From: Bostrychus sinensis | Lineage: Eukaryota; Chordata; Actinopteri; Gobiiformes; Eleotridae | Reading direction: 5' to 3' | Length of the DNA: 64,000 nucleotides | Assembly (NCBI GenBank): GCA_020698575.1 | Contig: CM036251.1 | Span: forward strand, 16,346,288-16,410,287 | Translations under genes and position numbers: made by a program | The notes under the pieces: model-generated | The model's database searches: none | What the model was told of the DNA's origin: nothing | What the model saw: the letters and a program-made list of their open reading frames with translations, nothing else | Part shown: positions 23,305-32,950 of the stretch, in pieces | Layout: the number at the start of each line of letters is the position of its first letter | Numbering within the stretch: position 1 is the first letter of the stretch

Positions 23305-23860
23305 TTTTTTAGTCAAATGGCAATCAGATAATTTTTGCAATTTTAATGCCGATTTTTGGTCAGGCACATGTCTGGGGACCATGTGACTGAAGGACCCCAA
23401 CACCCCCACCCCCCACCCCCCACCATTACACTTCAGTGCATAGGAAACCTCCAAAAACTCTTCACCTCAACCTGAAAAGCTCAAAACAGCAATTAAAAGG
23501 TTGTTTCTCATTTCTCTGCATAGAACATCATGGAACAAACATTTAAAAAGCATTTTGTAGCTCTCCCCAAGCTCTACTCGCTGAGCTAGTTTGATTGAGA
23601 TTGCCTTATTTGTTTTGTCAAAAAACTCCTCTTTAACTGTTCTCACTGTCCAATTCACATTTGTTTGCGTTTTAAATAAGTATTACTAAGACAAATGGCT
23701 ATATTATATTCATTCTTTCATAAAACTAAGAACATCAGCCCTACATATTGATCCCCTCCAAAATCGGCAGGGTTTATCAGCCATCAGCTGCTTTGACTTT
23801 TAAGCATCGCCATCAGACAGAAAAAAAACATATTGGACCTCTAGTGGTGACCCTGAAAGT
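23305..23860 (+). repeat. 560-bp repeat, copy 2 (paired with 21085-21640)
   Basis: Directly oriented with respect to copy 1 and diverged by roughly a quarter to a third by eye. It carries a C-rich insertion at 23394-23424 and the minus-strand frame 23658-23467 with VELGES-KM and LLIAVLSFS, corresponding to the frame in copy 1. Confidence 0.65.
23394..23424 (-). other. G-quadruplex-capable tract on the minus strand
   Basis: The + strand has CCCC followed by CACCCCCACCCCCCACC-type runs. The minus strand therefore has at least four G runs of four or more separated by one or a few bases, which fits the usual G4 motif. Confidence 0.6.
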
Positions 23861-24660
23861 TATATGGTGGTAACTGACTTAATATCATTGTTACTATTGA
23901 GGTATGTCTTGTAGCAAGAATGAAGTGTCTAAAACAGCAGTCATTTACATACACATATGAAAAGTTATAGTGTTAACGTCATGTGATGAATGAGTAAAGT
24001 AAAATACTAATGCAGTAGACATATTGCATGGCATTTGTAAGAAATATTAGAGAAAGCTTGGTTGATATTTGTATTGCAAGTACAAGGTTTCCAGGAAAGT
24101 CATCCAATGGCCACCTGCCTGTTATTAGTTTAATCTGGAGTCTCATTTTCCTGAGTGGGATGCTGGGCGGAGGGTGGCTATCATTAGATATAAATGAGCT
24201 GAGGTTGCCATGTGTTGCCATGGAGGGGACCGAACTGTGGGGTTACCAGGCAGGAGGAGCAGGGGGAGCCAGGTGGGAGGAGACAGTGGGCAAAGTACTA
24301 GGTTAGAAAATATGGAGCTGATTACTTTTGGTTGCAATGGCACAGATGAAACAGCAATATCCAGCTGCTCCTGCTTTGCGGCAAAATGTATGAATGAAAG
24401 TGATGAGAATCCTAAAATGAGAATTGGGTTGCTTTAATTTCCAACAGCCATCTGAATGTAATAGGCAATAAGGAAGCAAGGGTTTTGTCAGTCTTTTTTG
24501 GTTTCCTTTAGGGCAAAACTATGATGATGAAATTGCAATGTTGCAAAATGCATTATCCAAACAGGGACCTGCTTTTATTAAAAACTGACGATTGTGGTGG
24601 TTTACTTGTGCTGAAGTTGTCTTTTACTGAGCTCCCATATTTCACTGTATCAATGCTGAC
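23861..24660. other. No gene seen
   Basis: Overlapping frames on both strands at 24028-24437 (up to 92 codons) shadow each other and lack a family pattern. Confidence 0.4.
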
Positions 24661-24982
24661 TAGGGCTGGGTATTGTTCAATGATACCTTTGTGGTATTGA
24701 AAGAAAAGTTACAATATTACTGGTATCGAGAAGAAAAAAGTGTCAATACCTAATGGGGCCTTTAATGCATGTATGAATCATATAAATAACAGAATAAATC
24801 ATACAAACTACTGGTTTTAACTTACAGCTAAGAATTTTGCTTTGTCTTTTATTCTATATTATTGTGTTTTATGACTGTATAAGATCAATTAGGTTCCATA
24901 GATATCAGAAAACGTATTGCTCAGGTACCTGAATCGAGTAGTAGTACTGCAATCGAAAAAATCTAAATGATACCCAGCCCTA
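24661..24982. mobile_element. hAT-type MITE, TAGGGCTGGGTAT family, 322 bp
   Basis: Starts TAGGGCTGGGTATTGTTCAA and ends TGATACCCAGCCCTA, a 13-bp perfect terminal inverted repeat. Flanks ATGCTGAC and ACACTGAC agree at 6 of 8 bases, an eroded 8-bp duplication. No ORF. Confidence 0.8.
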
Positions 24983-27008
24983 ACACTGACTGTAATCAGG
25001 AGAGCACAGGAAGACAGTTTCTCCAAAGTTACCGCAATACTAAAGACCTGACATAAAGTGGAACTGGGGTGGAGAGGGTGGAGATGATATTTGTTCTTTC
25101 CAACACCTTAAAGCCTCTTGATCAAGCACATGACACTGTGTTGTTCCACGTAAATACAGTGTACAGGAAAGAAGCATCTGAATGAGGGTGCTGCTACATC
25201 TGATAATACAAACCACTGTTAGAACAGAGACAACCCCTCGCTCTACACTTTTGCCTCAGGCTTTGTCTGTGTAAATGTTTTTATTTCTATAGCCTTTGTT
25301 TACTTGAACACGCATTAAAGTCACTAGACAGAAACATAGTTCTGTTTTTGAAACTGTGTGAAGAGAGTGAAAAAAGAGCTTTGGCTGTCAGTGATGTCTG
25401 AACATGAGGTGTTTTTGTGAATACAGTAACTGTTAAACCATTATGATTATTCTCAGTATAGATCTGTGTAAAGAGTCCTTGAGTGACACACAGAGGCAGT
25501 TTGTTTACCAGATCTTGTTAAAGACAGAGGTTTACGCCTAATAAAGTATGGCTGTGTTTTATTACCACACATTACATCTGCAGGTCAGCAAATAGACCTA
25601 ATGGTGCACAAAATCAACATAAAACATGGAGCATATGCAGCGTCCCGTGGCTGGATGTTTATGAGCCCTGCGCTGGGGATCCACTAAATCACCCCGTCTA
25701 ATCAGGACCATTGCCACTCGTCCTGCATTAGATGAGTTATATGAGTTATGTCCTCCATATTGCTCCACTGTCATCCCCTTCACTCAGCCGGCCCTCTCAA
25801 ACCGGCGGGAGGCTATCAGCGGTGACCTTGTTGGTGCTCCCCAGCTCCAGGTGCAAGTGATAGATATTCACTCTTCCTGACAACCCGGCGCTTTGTATAA
25901 GGAAAGACATATTGATTCATGAGCCAATAAATACAGACACAAGCTATTTTCCCTCTGATACTGCCCCGTTACACAAGCACCTTGCCTTGTCCTCTTTCAT
26001 TCACTTAAAAAAATCAGTTATGTGTTGGTTTTTTTTTAGCCTATGTGGACAGTGCCAGGCAGAAACAAAAGATGGTCAGTGGCAGGCGGTGCATCACTGA
26101 GATGTTGGACTCTTATCACAGTTTGCTTCATCAGCAGCTGCCAATCTTGACTCACAGAGAAATAATAGCTATAGCCTTGTGTTTCTGTGATAACCCGAAC
26201 CCTCCTCCCTCTGTCCTGAAGGCGCTCTCAGCCCGATGGATTAAATATTGATCATAACGCAGAAGAAAATGGAGTTATTTTCTCCATATGTCATTATTAA
26301 GAATGGCACTATCTCGCCTGTATCGTGGATTGTCACTTGTGGCTAATGCATAGTAAAGACATAGGTCGCGCTGACAGAGAAATCTCAAACATAAGAAGTA
26401 AGTTGTAAAGTTTGTATTAACTAATCAGCGTATGTGCATGTAAACTCTTTGTATTTATCTATATCTATACTTTCAAATGTTTTTCTAGCCAATTGTTTTC
26501 TTTCACTCATTCATTAACAAGAACACACAATCAAAAATCTTTATGTATAGTATTTGGAGAATGATGTCCAGCTTATGTTGTGTTAACATGCTGAAGGGCA
26601 TTTTAATAAAAGAGTCTTATTTCTAGACACGTCATTGATTTGAAAAGCATCTCTCATCAAATAATGCAACACAGCCCCCTTATATCATAATAGTACACTC
26701 TGTATGTCCTCTTTTTGACCTTTGATAGCAACCTGTGACTTACCACAGTGTCACACTGACTAGGAATGGGTGCTTTAACTTAGCATATTTTACTTGCTGC
26801 ACCTATCTTGTAAAATATGGCTGCTTTGCAATGGGGACAGCCTTCTATCATAATTTTAGTTGTTGTTGAAAAGTTTAAAACATAGGATATGGTATAAGGT
26901 ACTATATATGCTTAGTTGGTCTGAGTGAGAAATGTCCTCAGTGTTTCTGCAGTTACTTCAACCTTGATCCAGTTATTTATGACTTAATTAAGTGCGCACG
27001 AAATAGTC
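24983..27008. other. No gene seen; 25590-26420 is candidate conserved non-coding DNA
   Basis: The block 25590-26420 is repeat-free with balanced composition and TAAT/ATTA words. It is one of the most complex non-repeat stretches in the window. No open frame has coding character. Confidence 0.35.
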
Positions 27009-27016
27009 GCCTCTAA

Positions 27017-27851
27017 TAGGGCTGCACAATATTAGAAAAGGTGATATGCAATAACAATATAGAGATAATGATATACGTTCTTAAAAGGTTAAGGCTTAAG
27101 GGTTGTTTTATAAGCCAAATATATTAAAGTTCATTGTTAATGTTTAAAGAAATAAGGATCTGGACTCACTGGTTAAAATTAGGGCTAAATTAAAACTTAC
27201 TAAAGGCAAAACCAGGTCTTAACTATTCCTGGGCTAACTCAAGACTAAACCAGGACTAAACCAGGGCTAAACCAGGACTAAAGCAGGTCTGAACCAGGTC
27301 TGAACCAGGCCTAAACCAGCACTAAACCAGGACTAAACCAGGACTAACCCAGGGCTAATCCAGATCTAAACCAGGGCTAAACCAGGACTAAAGCAGGTCT
27401 GAACCAGGTTTGAACCAGGTCTAAACCAGCACTAAACCAGGTCTAAACCAGAACTAACCCAGGGCTAACCCAGATCTAAACCAGGACTAACCCAGGGCTA
27501 ACCCAGATCTAAACCAGGACTAACCCAGGGCTAACCCAGATCTAAACCAGGACTAACCCAGGGCTAATCCAGCACTAAACCAGGACTAACCCAGGGCTAA
27601 TCCAGATCTAAACCAGGGCTATACCAGGACTAAACCAGGTCTGAACCAGGTCTGAACCAGGTCTAAATCAGGCCTAAACCAGCACTAAACCAGGGCTAAC
27701 CCAGATCTAAACCAGGGCTGAACCAGAACTAAACCAGGTCTAAACCAGGTCTAAACCAGGACTCAATTATAACATTATTGCAATACATTTGCTTGTGATA
27801 TGGATATTGTGTTTGTGATAACAATAAATTTGCAATATATTGAGCAGTTCT
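27017..27851 (-). mobile_element. hAT-type MITE, TAGGGCTGCAC family, 835 bp, swollen by an internal minisatellite
   Basis: Ends are TAGGGCTGCACAATATTAG and TTGAGCAGTTCTA. Flanks GCCTCTAA (27009-27016) and GTCTCTAA (27852-27859) match at 7 of 8. Read on the minus strand, its first 100 bp parallel the start of the 2409 copy (CACAATATCCATATCACAAG in both), so it is the same family in reverse orientation. About 540 bp of its length is tandem repeat. Confidence 0.8.
27231..27770 (-). repeat. Minisatellite of CTGGTTTAGTCC-type units inside a MITE (array B)
   Basis: About 45 units of 12 bp on average, ACTAAACCAGG / TCTAAACCAGG / GCTAACCCAG on the + strand, with higher-order repeats such as a block of CCAGGGCTAACCCAGATCTAAA. 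The unit orientation relative to the host MITE is the same as the single CCTGGTTTAGTCTG unit inside the copies at 2409 and 5017. Confidence 0.92.
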
Positions 27852-28589
27852 AGTCTCTAAGACTGTATCTAATTTTCTTGTGGTTACTCCGAGGGATTTA
27901 ATTCTGTTTAATCAGTTATTTTTGTAAATAAAAATAAAACCAAATGTATTAGTGCCATATTGTATGAGAAAACATAAATAGTTTCTCCAACTGTGAAATT
28001 GTTCTCTAATTTATCATAATGGTATCTTATCTTAAGCAGGCTTCTGTAATATTCGTCGTCTGTGGTAGTTTCAAAATCAAATTATGGCTTAGCTGAGGCT
28101 ACTTTTAACACAACAGGAGCATATCCAATCACATTTGAGTGAAAAATGAGATGGGCCATATTTTCAATTACATTTGAGCATAAAAGGATTGTTAATCCTG
28201 TCTCCAGTGCTGCCAGAAGCTGGTAATGAATTTGCTTATGCTCCAGGTACTTATGTGACTTCTTCACTTGGGGCACACTTTTTACTTTGTGCTCAAACAA
28301 TAAGGCAGCTCACTGTAACAAATGCAAATCCATTCAAGGCAAGGTTACACTGTTGTAGTATTTATATAAAGAAAGTTGTATGAAAATGTCTTGTGATCTA
28401 GGGAAAATATTTCAGGTGTTTGGTTAAAAAAGTGAAACAACAATTTCAGGCATTGTGTTTGTGAATTGAAATGTACGGTTATTATGTAATTTGATATAAT
28501 GTTTTAATTTATAAGATGCTAAATTCTGTTTTTCATTACCTGTAAGTCATACTCATCACCATTAAAATTTATTTTCTAAGATTCTCTAG
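27852..28589. other. No gene seen
   Basis: AT-rich, no family recognised. Confidence 0.4.
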
Positions 28590-28815
28590 ATTTCTAAGGT
28601 TAATGCTGATGACACACTCATCCAGTTACATTATATAGGGAGGCAAACATGGTCACTGTCACTGTATTGTTCTAGTGTTCAGAATATCTTTTCTGCTTTT
28701 CCTCTAAGGGCCCAGACTGTGGAACTCTCTTCCCACTGACATAAAACTGCATTAACATTTTAATAGAGAACTAAAACAATGGCTAAAGTCAGGGTAGCGC
28801 TGTTCACATAAGAGC
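28590..28815 (+). pseudogene. LINE reverse-transcriptase remnant
   Basis: One frame reads NADDTLIQLHYIG near 28596-28640, a decayed version of the YADDTQLY catalytic motif of fish LINE reverse transcriptases. About 85 bp further on, another frame reads GPRLWNSLPTDIKLH, then a stop, then HFNRELKQWLK, the usual C-terminal end of such ORFs. The stretch normally between the motifs is missing. The exact clade (L2, Rex or other) is not decidable. Confidence 0.6.
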
Positions 28816-29599
28816 TTGAGTATGACAAAATGTGTCTTGTTTTTACTTAAATTGATTATCAGTATATTCCCATTTTAATGCTTACTCTATAGTATTTACT
28901 GTTTGTACAAACCTTCTAATTATGCTGTAAAAGCCCTATTCACAAGTGTTGAGAAATTAGCTCTGTACTACAACACTAAACAATGCATCTGGTTTGTCCA
29001 ATGTGATATCAAATAAATAAATATTGTGCCCTAAAGCACTGTAAATATAACTAACTTTATGAGATATGTTTATATCCTTGCGATGTTGCCAGTTTTAACA
29101 GTCTAATAAGTCACTGTTATTGTATCTAAAACTTAACGCTTTTTTCCGCCATTCCCCAAGGACATAATACCTAAATGGACAATAAAGCAGCTGTTTTTGT
29201 TTTTAATTCAGGCCGATCCCAGCTGATGCTCCGGCTGCTCCCATGGTCCATCTCTGGTTCACATTAGGCTGCTGCTCTGGTCCAGTCCATAGTTAGCTTC
29301 ATGACTGATGGTGTATTAATACTCTCACCCCTTTCTGTTGTCACTGCACATTACACAAAATAGGCTAAACAAATGCCTCTCCACCAGTCCGCACACAGCA
29401 CCCTCCCTCGCTGTGCTGACTCTGCCAGGCTTCTGAAGTGTTAGCCTGTGTGTGTGTCACCTTGATACTGAGCAAAGTTGTATTCAATTAGCTAAAGATG
29501 CATTACGTCACCAGCTCTGTCTCTTAAATGACTAATGGGATTTGCATTTTGTTAGCATGATGCCCTCATCTTTGTTATTTTTATTCAGTCATCTTCACA
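28816..29599. other. No gene seen
   Basis: The part from about 29200 to 29560 is repeat-free and compositionally complex. No coding signature. Confidence 0.35.
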
Positions 29600-30020
29600 A
29601 CTTTATTCCCATTAAGGGTCACAGGTGGATTAAGCCCAGGAACTATGTGCCTTAGGTGGGGTACACTCTGGATAGTAGCCAGTTAGTCAAAAGGCTGACA
29701 CAGAGACCTGTGGACAGTGGGAGGAAGTCAGAGTACCTAGAGAGAACCCACGGTAGGGCTGAATGAGATTGAAAAAATATCTAATTGCGATTTTTCGGAC
29801 AGATATTGTGGTTGCGATGAGATTTGCGATATAATTGCAGCTTTTGTGATTTGCTACTTGCAACACTTAAAATTGTGATTTCGACTATTTGTGCAGCCCT
29901 AACCCACAATAGGAAGGACATGCAGACTCCACTCAGAGAGGCTGTCGTGGGCTGGCTTGAGGATCGAACTCACAACCTCCTTGCTAAGAGCCTGGAGCGC
30001 TAACCAGTCATTGTGCACAT
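29600..30020 (+). repeat. Fish dispersed repeat, interrupted by a MITE
   Basis: Left part includes GGTGGGGTACACTCTGGATA and GTGGGAGGAAGTCAGAGTAC; right part includes AATAGGAAGGACATGCAGAC, GGATCGAACTCACAACCTCC and GAGCGCTAACCAGTCA. These words belong to one abundant teleost repeat. The MITE at 29754-29901 sits between the two parts. Confidence 0.7.
29754..29901. mobile_element. Short hAT-type MITE, 148 bp
   Basis: Starts TAGGGCTGAATGAGATTG and ends TTTGTGCAGCCCTA. Flanks ACCCACGG (29746-29753) and ACCCACAA (29902-29909) match at 6 of 8. The interior has ATTGCGATTTTTCGG and GCGATATAATTGCAG words typical of this miniature family. Confidence 0.75.
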
Positions 30021-30800
30021 CTTGTTATTTTCTTCCTACACTAACTCATGACTTACCTCAGACATATTAACTGAGGTAAATTGTGGGTTGTGTGTTTAGT
30101 AAAGTGGGCGTGGGCCAACGTCTGGAGTGTAGGTGTTTGTGTGGGTGGTGTGTCTGAGATTTGGGCCTCTCACACCCACGTTACAGCACATGGCCGCAGA
30201 GGTTACCCGGTCACCGTCATTAGACCTTCACAGGCATCTGCTCATGCCTCCGACATGATGTGATCCTTCACCTTCTACATGACAGGTGGCCATTTAGCAC
30301 CAAATTTATGCCGCCCATGCCCTTTATCAATGCACTGGGAGGAGGGGGGTGGGGGGGCAGATAGGAGGTGTCACTCAGCGTCCTGGCTCTGATTTGTGCC
30401 TTTGCTTTAACTCAACCAGACATTGTAATGACACATCGAGCTTTTGAATACCTCTGATGGATGCTCGAATAATGCAGAGGCTACATGTATATTGGATAAC
30501 ATCTGAATACATTTCCATAATGTCATTTCCATGCCAATAGGCTTTTTAGGTAAATTCAATCAGACTTGGGGGGGTATCTTGTCTAATATATGATTATGTT
30601 TTGTTACCTTCACATTTTTATATTATATTAAAAAAAATCACACACAAAGAACTGCAAATATTACAGGTAAATCACGTCAGCTTTTACTTTTGAGAACATA
30701 GGTTTTAAACAATACTTGTAAGTTTGCTTCTGGCAATTAATTTCAACAAAAGGTTTAAAAGCAATCATCTGGACTTGTTTTTTAAAGTTGAAGATGTTTT
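30021..30800. other. No gene seen; G-rich tract at 30338-30357
   Basis: GGGAGGAGGGGGGTGGGGGG is a + strand G4-capable run. Otherwise repeat-free; no coding signature. Confidence 0.4.
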
Positions 30801-31720
30801 ACCTCTTATCCAAGAAGCTTTCTTAATTCTGAAACTGAACTGGTAAGAGAGCTGGTTTATGCTCCTATAGGAAGGAGGAGTTTAGACCTGAAACTAAATT
30901 CTATTGGTTCAGGAGACTAAATAGACTATGAAAGGGCCTGAGTAGTTTGGAGTTGTTAGGAGTCCTTTGTCCTCAGCTGGAGTGAGGGGGACAGTCTTTA
31001 ACCCTCCCCAGCCTGGTCAGCTCTTTCAGATGTTAATGACCTGAGTGAAACTGGTTTGTTTTGTTTGGGTTTCAGGAGACTGTTGTAGACAGATAGAAGG
31101 TTGTATCTGAGACCACTGTTTCTGTTTAAAAAAGGTTTATCTTTTTTGACAAAGATTGCTTCTTTGACTCCTCGCTTAAACCATCCTTTCTCTCTGGCTA
31201 AGATTCAGACCTCACTGTCCTCACAGGAGTGGCTTGTGTCCTTCAGGTGGAGGTGTACTGCAGATTCTGGTCCCTGTGATGTTGGTATAACCGCTTATGC
31301 AAAGGTTGTTTGGTTTCTCCAATGTACAGTTCATTGCATTTCTCACTGCAGTGGATGGAGTACACTACATGGCTCTGTTTGTAACTGGGAATGTTGTCCA
31401 TGGGATGAACCAGTTTTTGTCTGAGGGTATTAAATGGTTTGAAATAAACTGGGATGTTGTGTTGGCTAAAAATGGCTTTTAAATTTCTCAAACAGGCCGG
31501 AGAGGTAAGCAGTGACTCTATTCCTTCCCTGCCTCCCTCACTCCAGCTGAGGACAAAGGATCCTAATGACCCAAACCACTCAGGCCCTTTCATAGTCTAT
31601 TTAGTCTCCTGAACCAATAGAATTTAATTTCAGTTCTAAACTCCTTCTTCCTATGAACATATAAAACAACTCTCCTACCAGTTCAATTTCAGAATTAAGA
31701 AAGCTTCTTGGATAAGAGGT
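30801..31720 (-). mobile_element. Penelope-like element remnant with inverted terminal repeats
   Basis: About 185 bp at 30801-30988 (starting ACCTCTTATCCAAGAAGC) recur in inverted orientation at 31535-31720, both running in to CAGCTGGAGTGAGGG. The enclosed minus-strand frames encode a Penelope-type endonuclease end. Terminal repeats in direct or inverted orientation are a known feature of Penelope-like elements. The reverse-transcriptase part is absent. No clear target duplication was found. Confidence 0.75.
31105..31500 (-). pseudogene. Penelope-like GIY-YIG endonuclease domain, broken
   Basis: Minus-strand frame 31491-31243 gives LRNLKAIFSQHNIPVYFKPF, then VVYSIHCSEKCNELYIGETK and KRLYQHHRD, the start of the Penelope-type GIY-YIG nuclease with its YIG and the following Arg. 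After a frameshift near 31250 the next frame gives VHLHLKDTSHSCEDSEV, a TGA stop, then ILAREKGWFKRGVKEAIFVK, which includes the conserved W--R--KEAI region. The breaks make it non-functional. Confidence 0.8.
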
Positions 31721-31804
31721 TTTTAACCTTTTATTGCGATTCAATTAGCCTGGATGAGTAAGAGTCTCCACAGACTTCTGCCAATTAAGTACTAATAGAC
31801 AGAT

Positions 31805-32065
31805 TTACAGGGTGCATGGCAGAGTGGTTAGCCGATGGGTCATTCCTGGGGCTGCAGGCATGTCCTCCCTGGGTTGCTGTGGGTTTTCTCTGGGTATGGC
31901 TTCTTCACACCGTCGAAATTAGTGACTCCTCAGCTTCCTAGTAAATGTGAATGTGAAAGAAGATGTTTGTGTGTCAGTGTATGTTAGCTGCATCGTCCAG
32001 GCTGTACCCTGCCTAAGGCCCATAGTTGCTGCCCCACCCACCTGCGGCCCCTATAAAGAAGAATA
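31805..32065 (+). repeat. Common fish dispersed repeat, near full length
   Basis: It begins GGTGCATGGCAGAGTGGTTA, a head resembling a tRNA A-box region, and includes GCTGTACCCTGCCTAAGG and CCCATAGTTGCTGCC, ending in ATAAAGAAGAATAAGC. The same ordered words occur in the split copy 16125-17035 and in fragments near 61900-61935 and 62220-62300. Confidence 0.65.
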
Positions 32066-32529
32066 AGCAAACTTGTTGCTTTAGCATGCTGATGGTTTTA
32101 GTGCTGACACCCAAAATTTCAAAAGCAGATTAAACTTTTTTGGATTTGTTTACCTTTTATCTCAATTCATTTCATATCTTTGTTCAGAGAAAGTTACAGA
32201 AATGACAAACGTAATACACATACAAACATACTGATGCGTTATTATTTTGTTCTCAACATTGTTTAAAGTATGTGGCTCAGATATTCAGAGCTGTACTTTT
32301 TAAAGCAATTGTCAGTTTCTGAAATGTAAAAATTCCCTGAGGTTTTTACAACATACGGCTGGTTTGATAAGCCATTCTTCCTTTATTTCCGTCATAATAA
32401 CAGATTTGCATACCAAGTAGATTTCTTTCAGCTATTGTCTCAGATGTCTTTCAATTCATCCTGACAAACAGTGACGGATATTGTATCTCTAATGAGTTTT
32501 TGGGCAACACTTCTTTTAACTTCTGATAA
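32066..32529. other. No gene seen
   Basis: AT-rich; nothing recognised. Confidence 0.4.
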
Positions 32530-32950
32530 TTACCAGAGGTCAGAACTAGATGTAAGTAACTAGATGGTTTTACTCATGTAATTTACTTCCTTTCATTACT
32601 ACATTTTTGAAGAACATGTACTTTCTTTTTTTTTTTTTTTCTCAGAGAAACAAAACAAAAACAAAAAAGAAGGCTGGTGCACTGAAACAAATTCTTTGTA
32701 CCTCTGTGATAGTAGTAGTGGCAGTGGTAGTAGTAGTAGTAGTAATAGAGCGGTAGCAGTGGTAGTAGTTCTAACAGTAGTACTTGTAGTAGTAGTATAC
32801 TGATTGTAGTTGTAGTAATAGTAGGGGTATTAGCATTGTACTTGACTTTACACTCAATACTTGATTTTTTACTATACTTTTACATCTACTTAAGTAATGC
32901 TATTTTTGAAGTAACAGTACTTTTACTTCAGTACAGATTTGGAGTATTTT
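32530..32950. repeat. ACTCAAGTA-family element with internal GTA microsatellite
   Basis: Left arm GTAACTAGATGGTTTTACTC, a T run at 32625-32640, GTA runs at about 32705-32830 (including GTAGTAGTAGTAGTAGTA) and right arm ACTTTTACATCTACTTAAGT. Same plan as 8885-9600 and 12485-12935. Confidence 0.65.
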
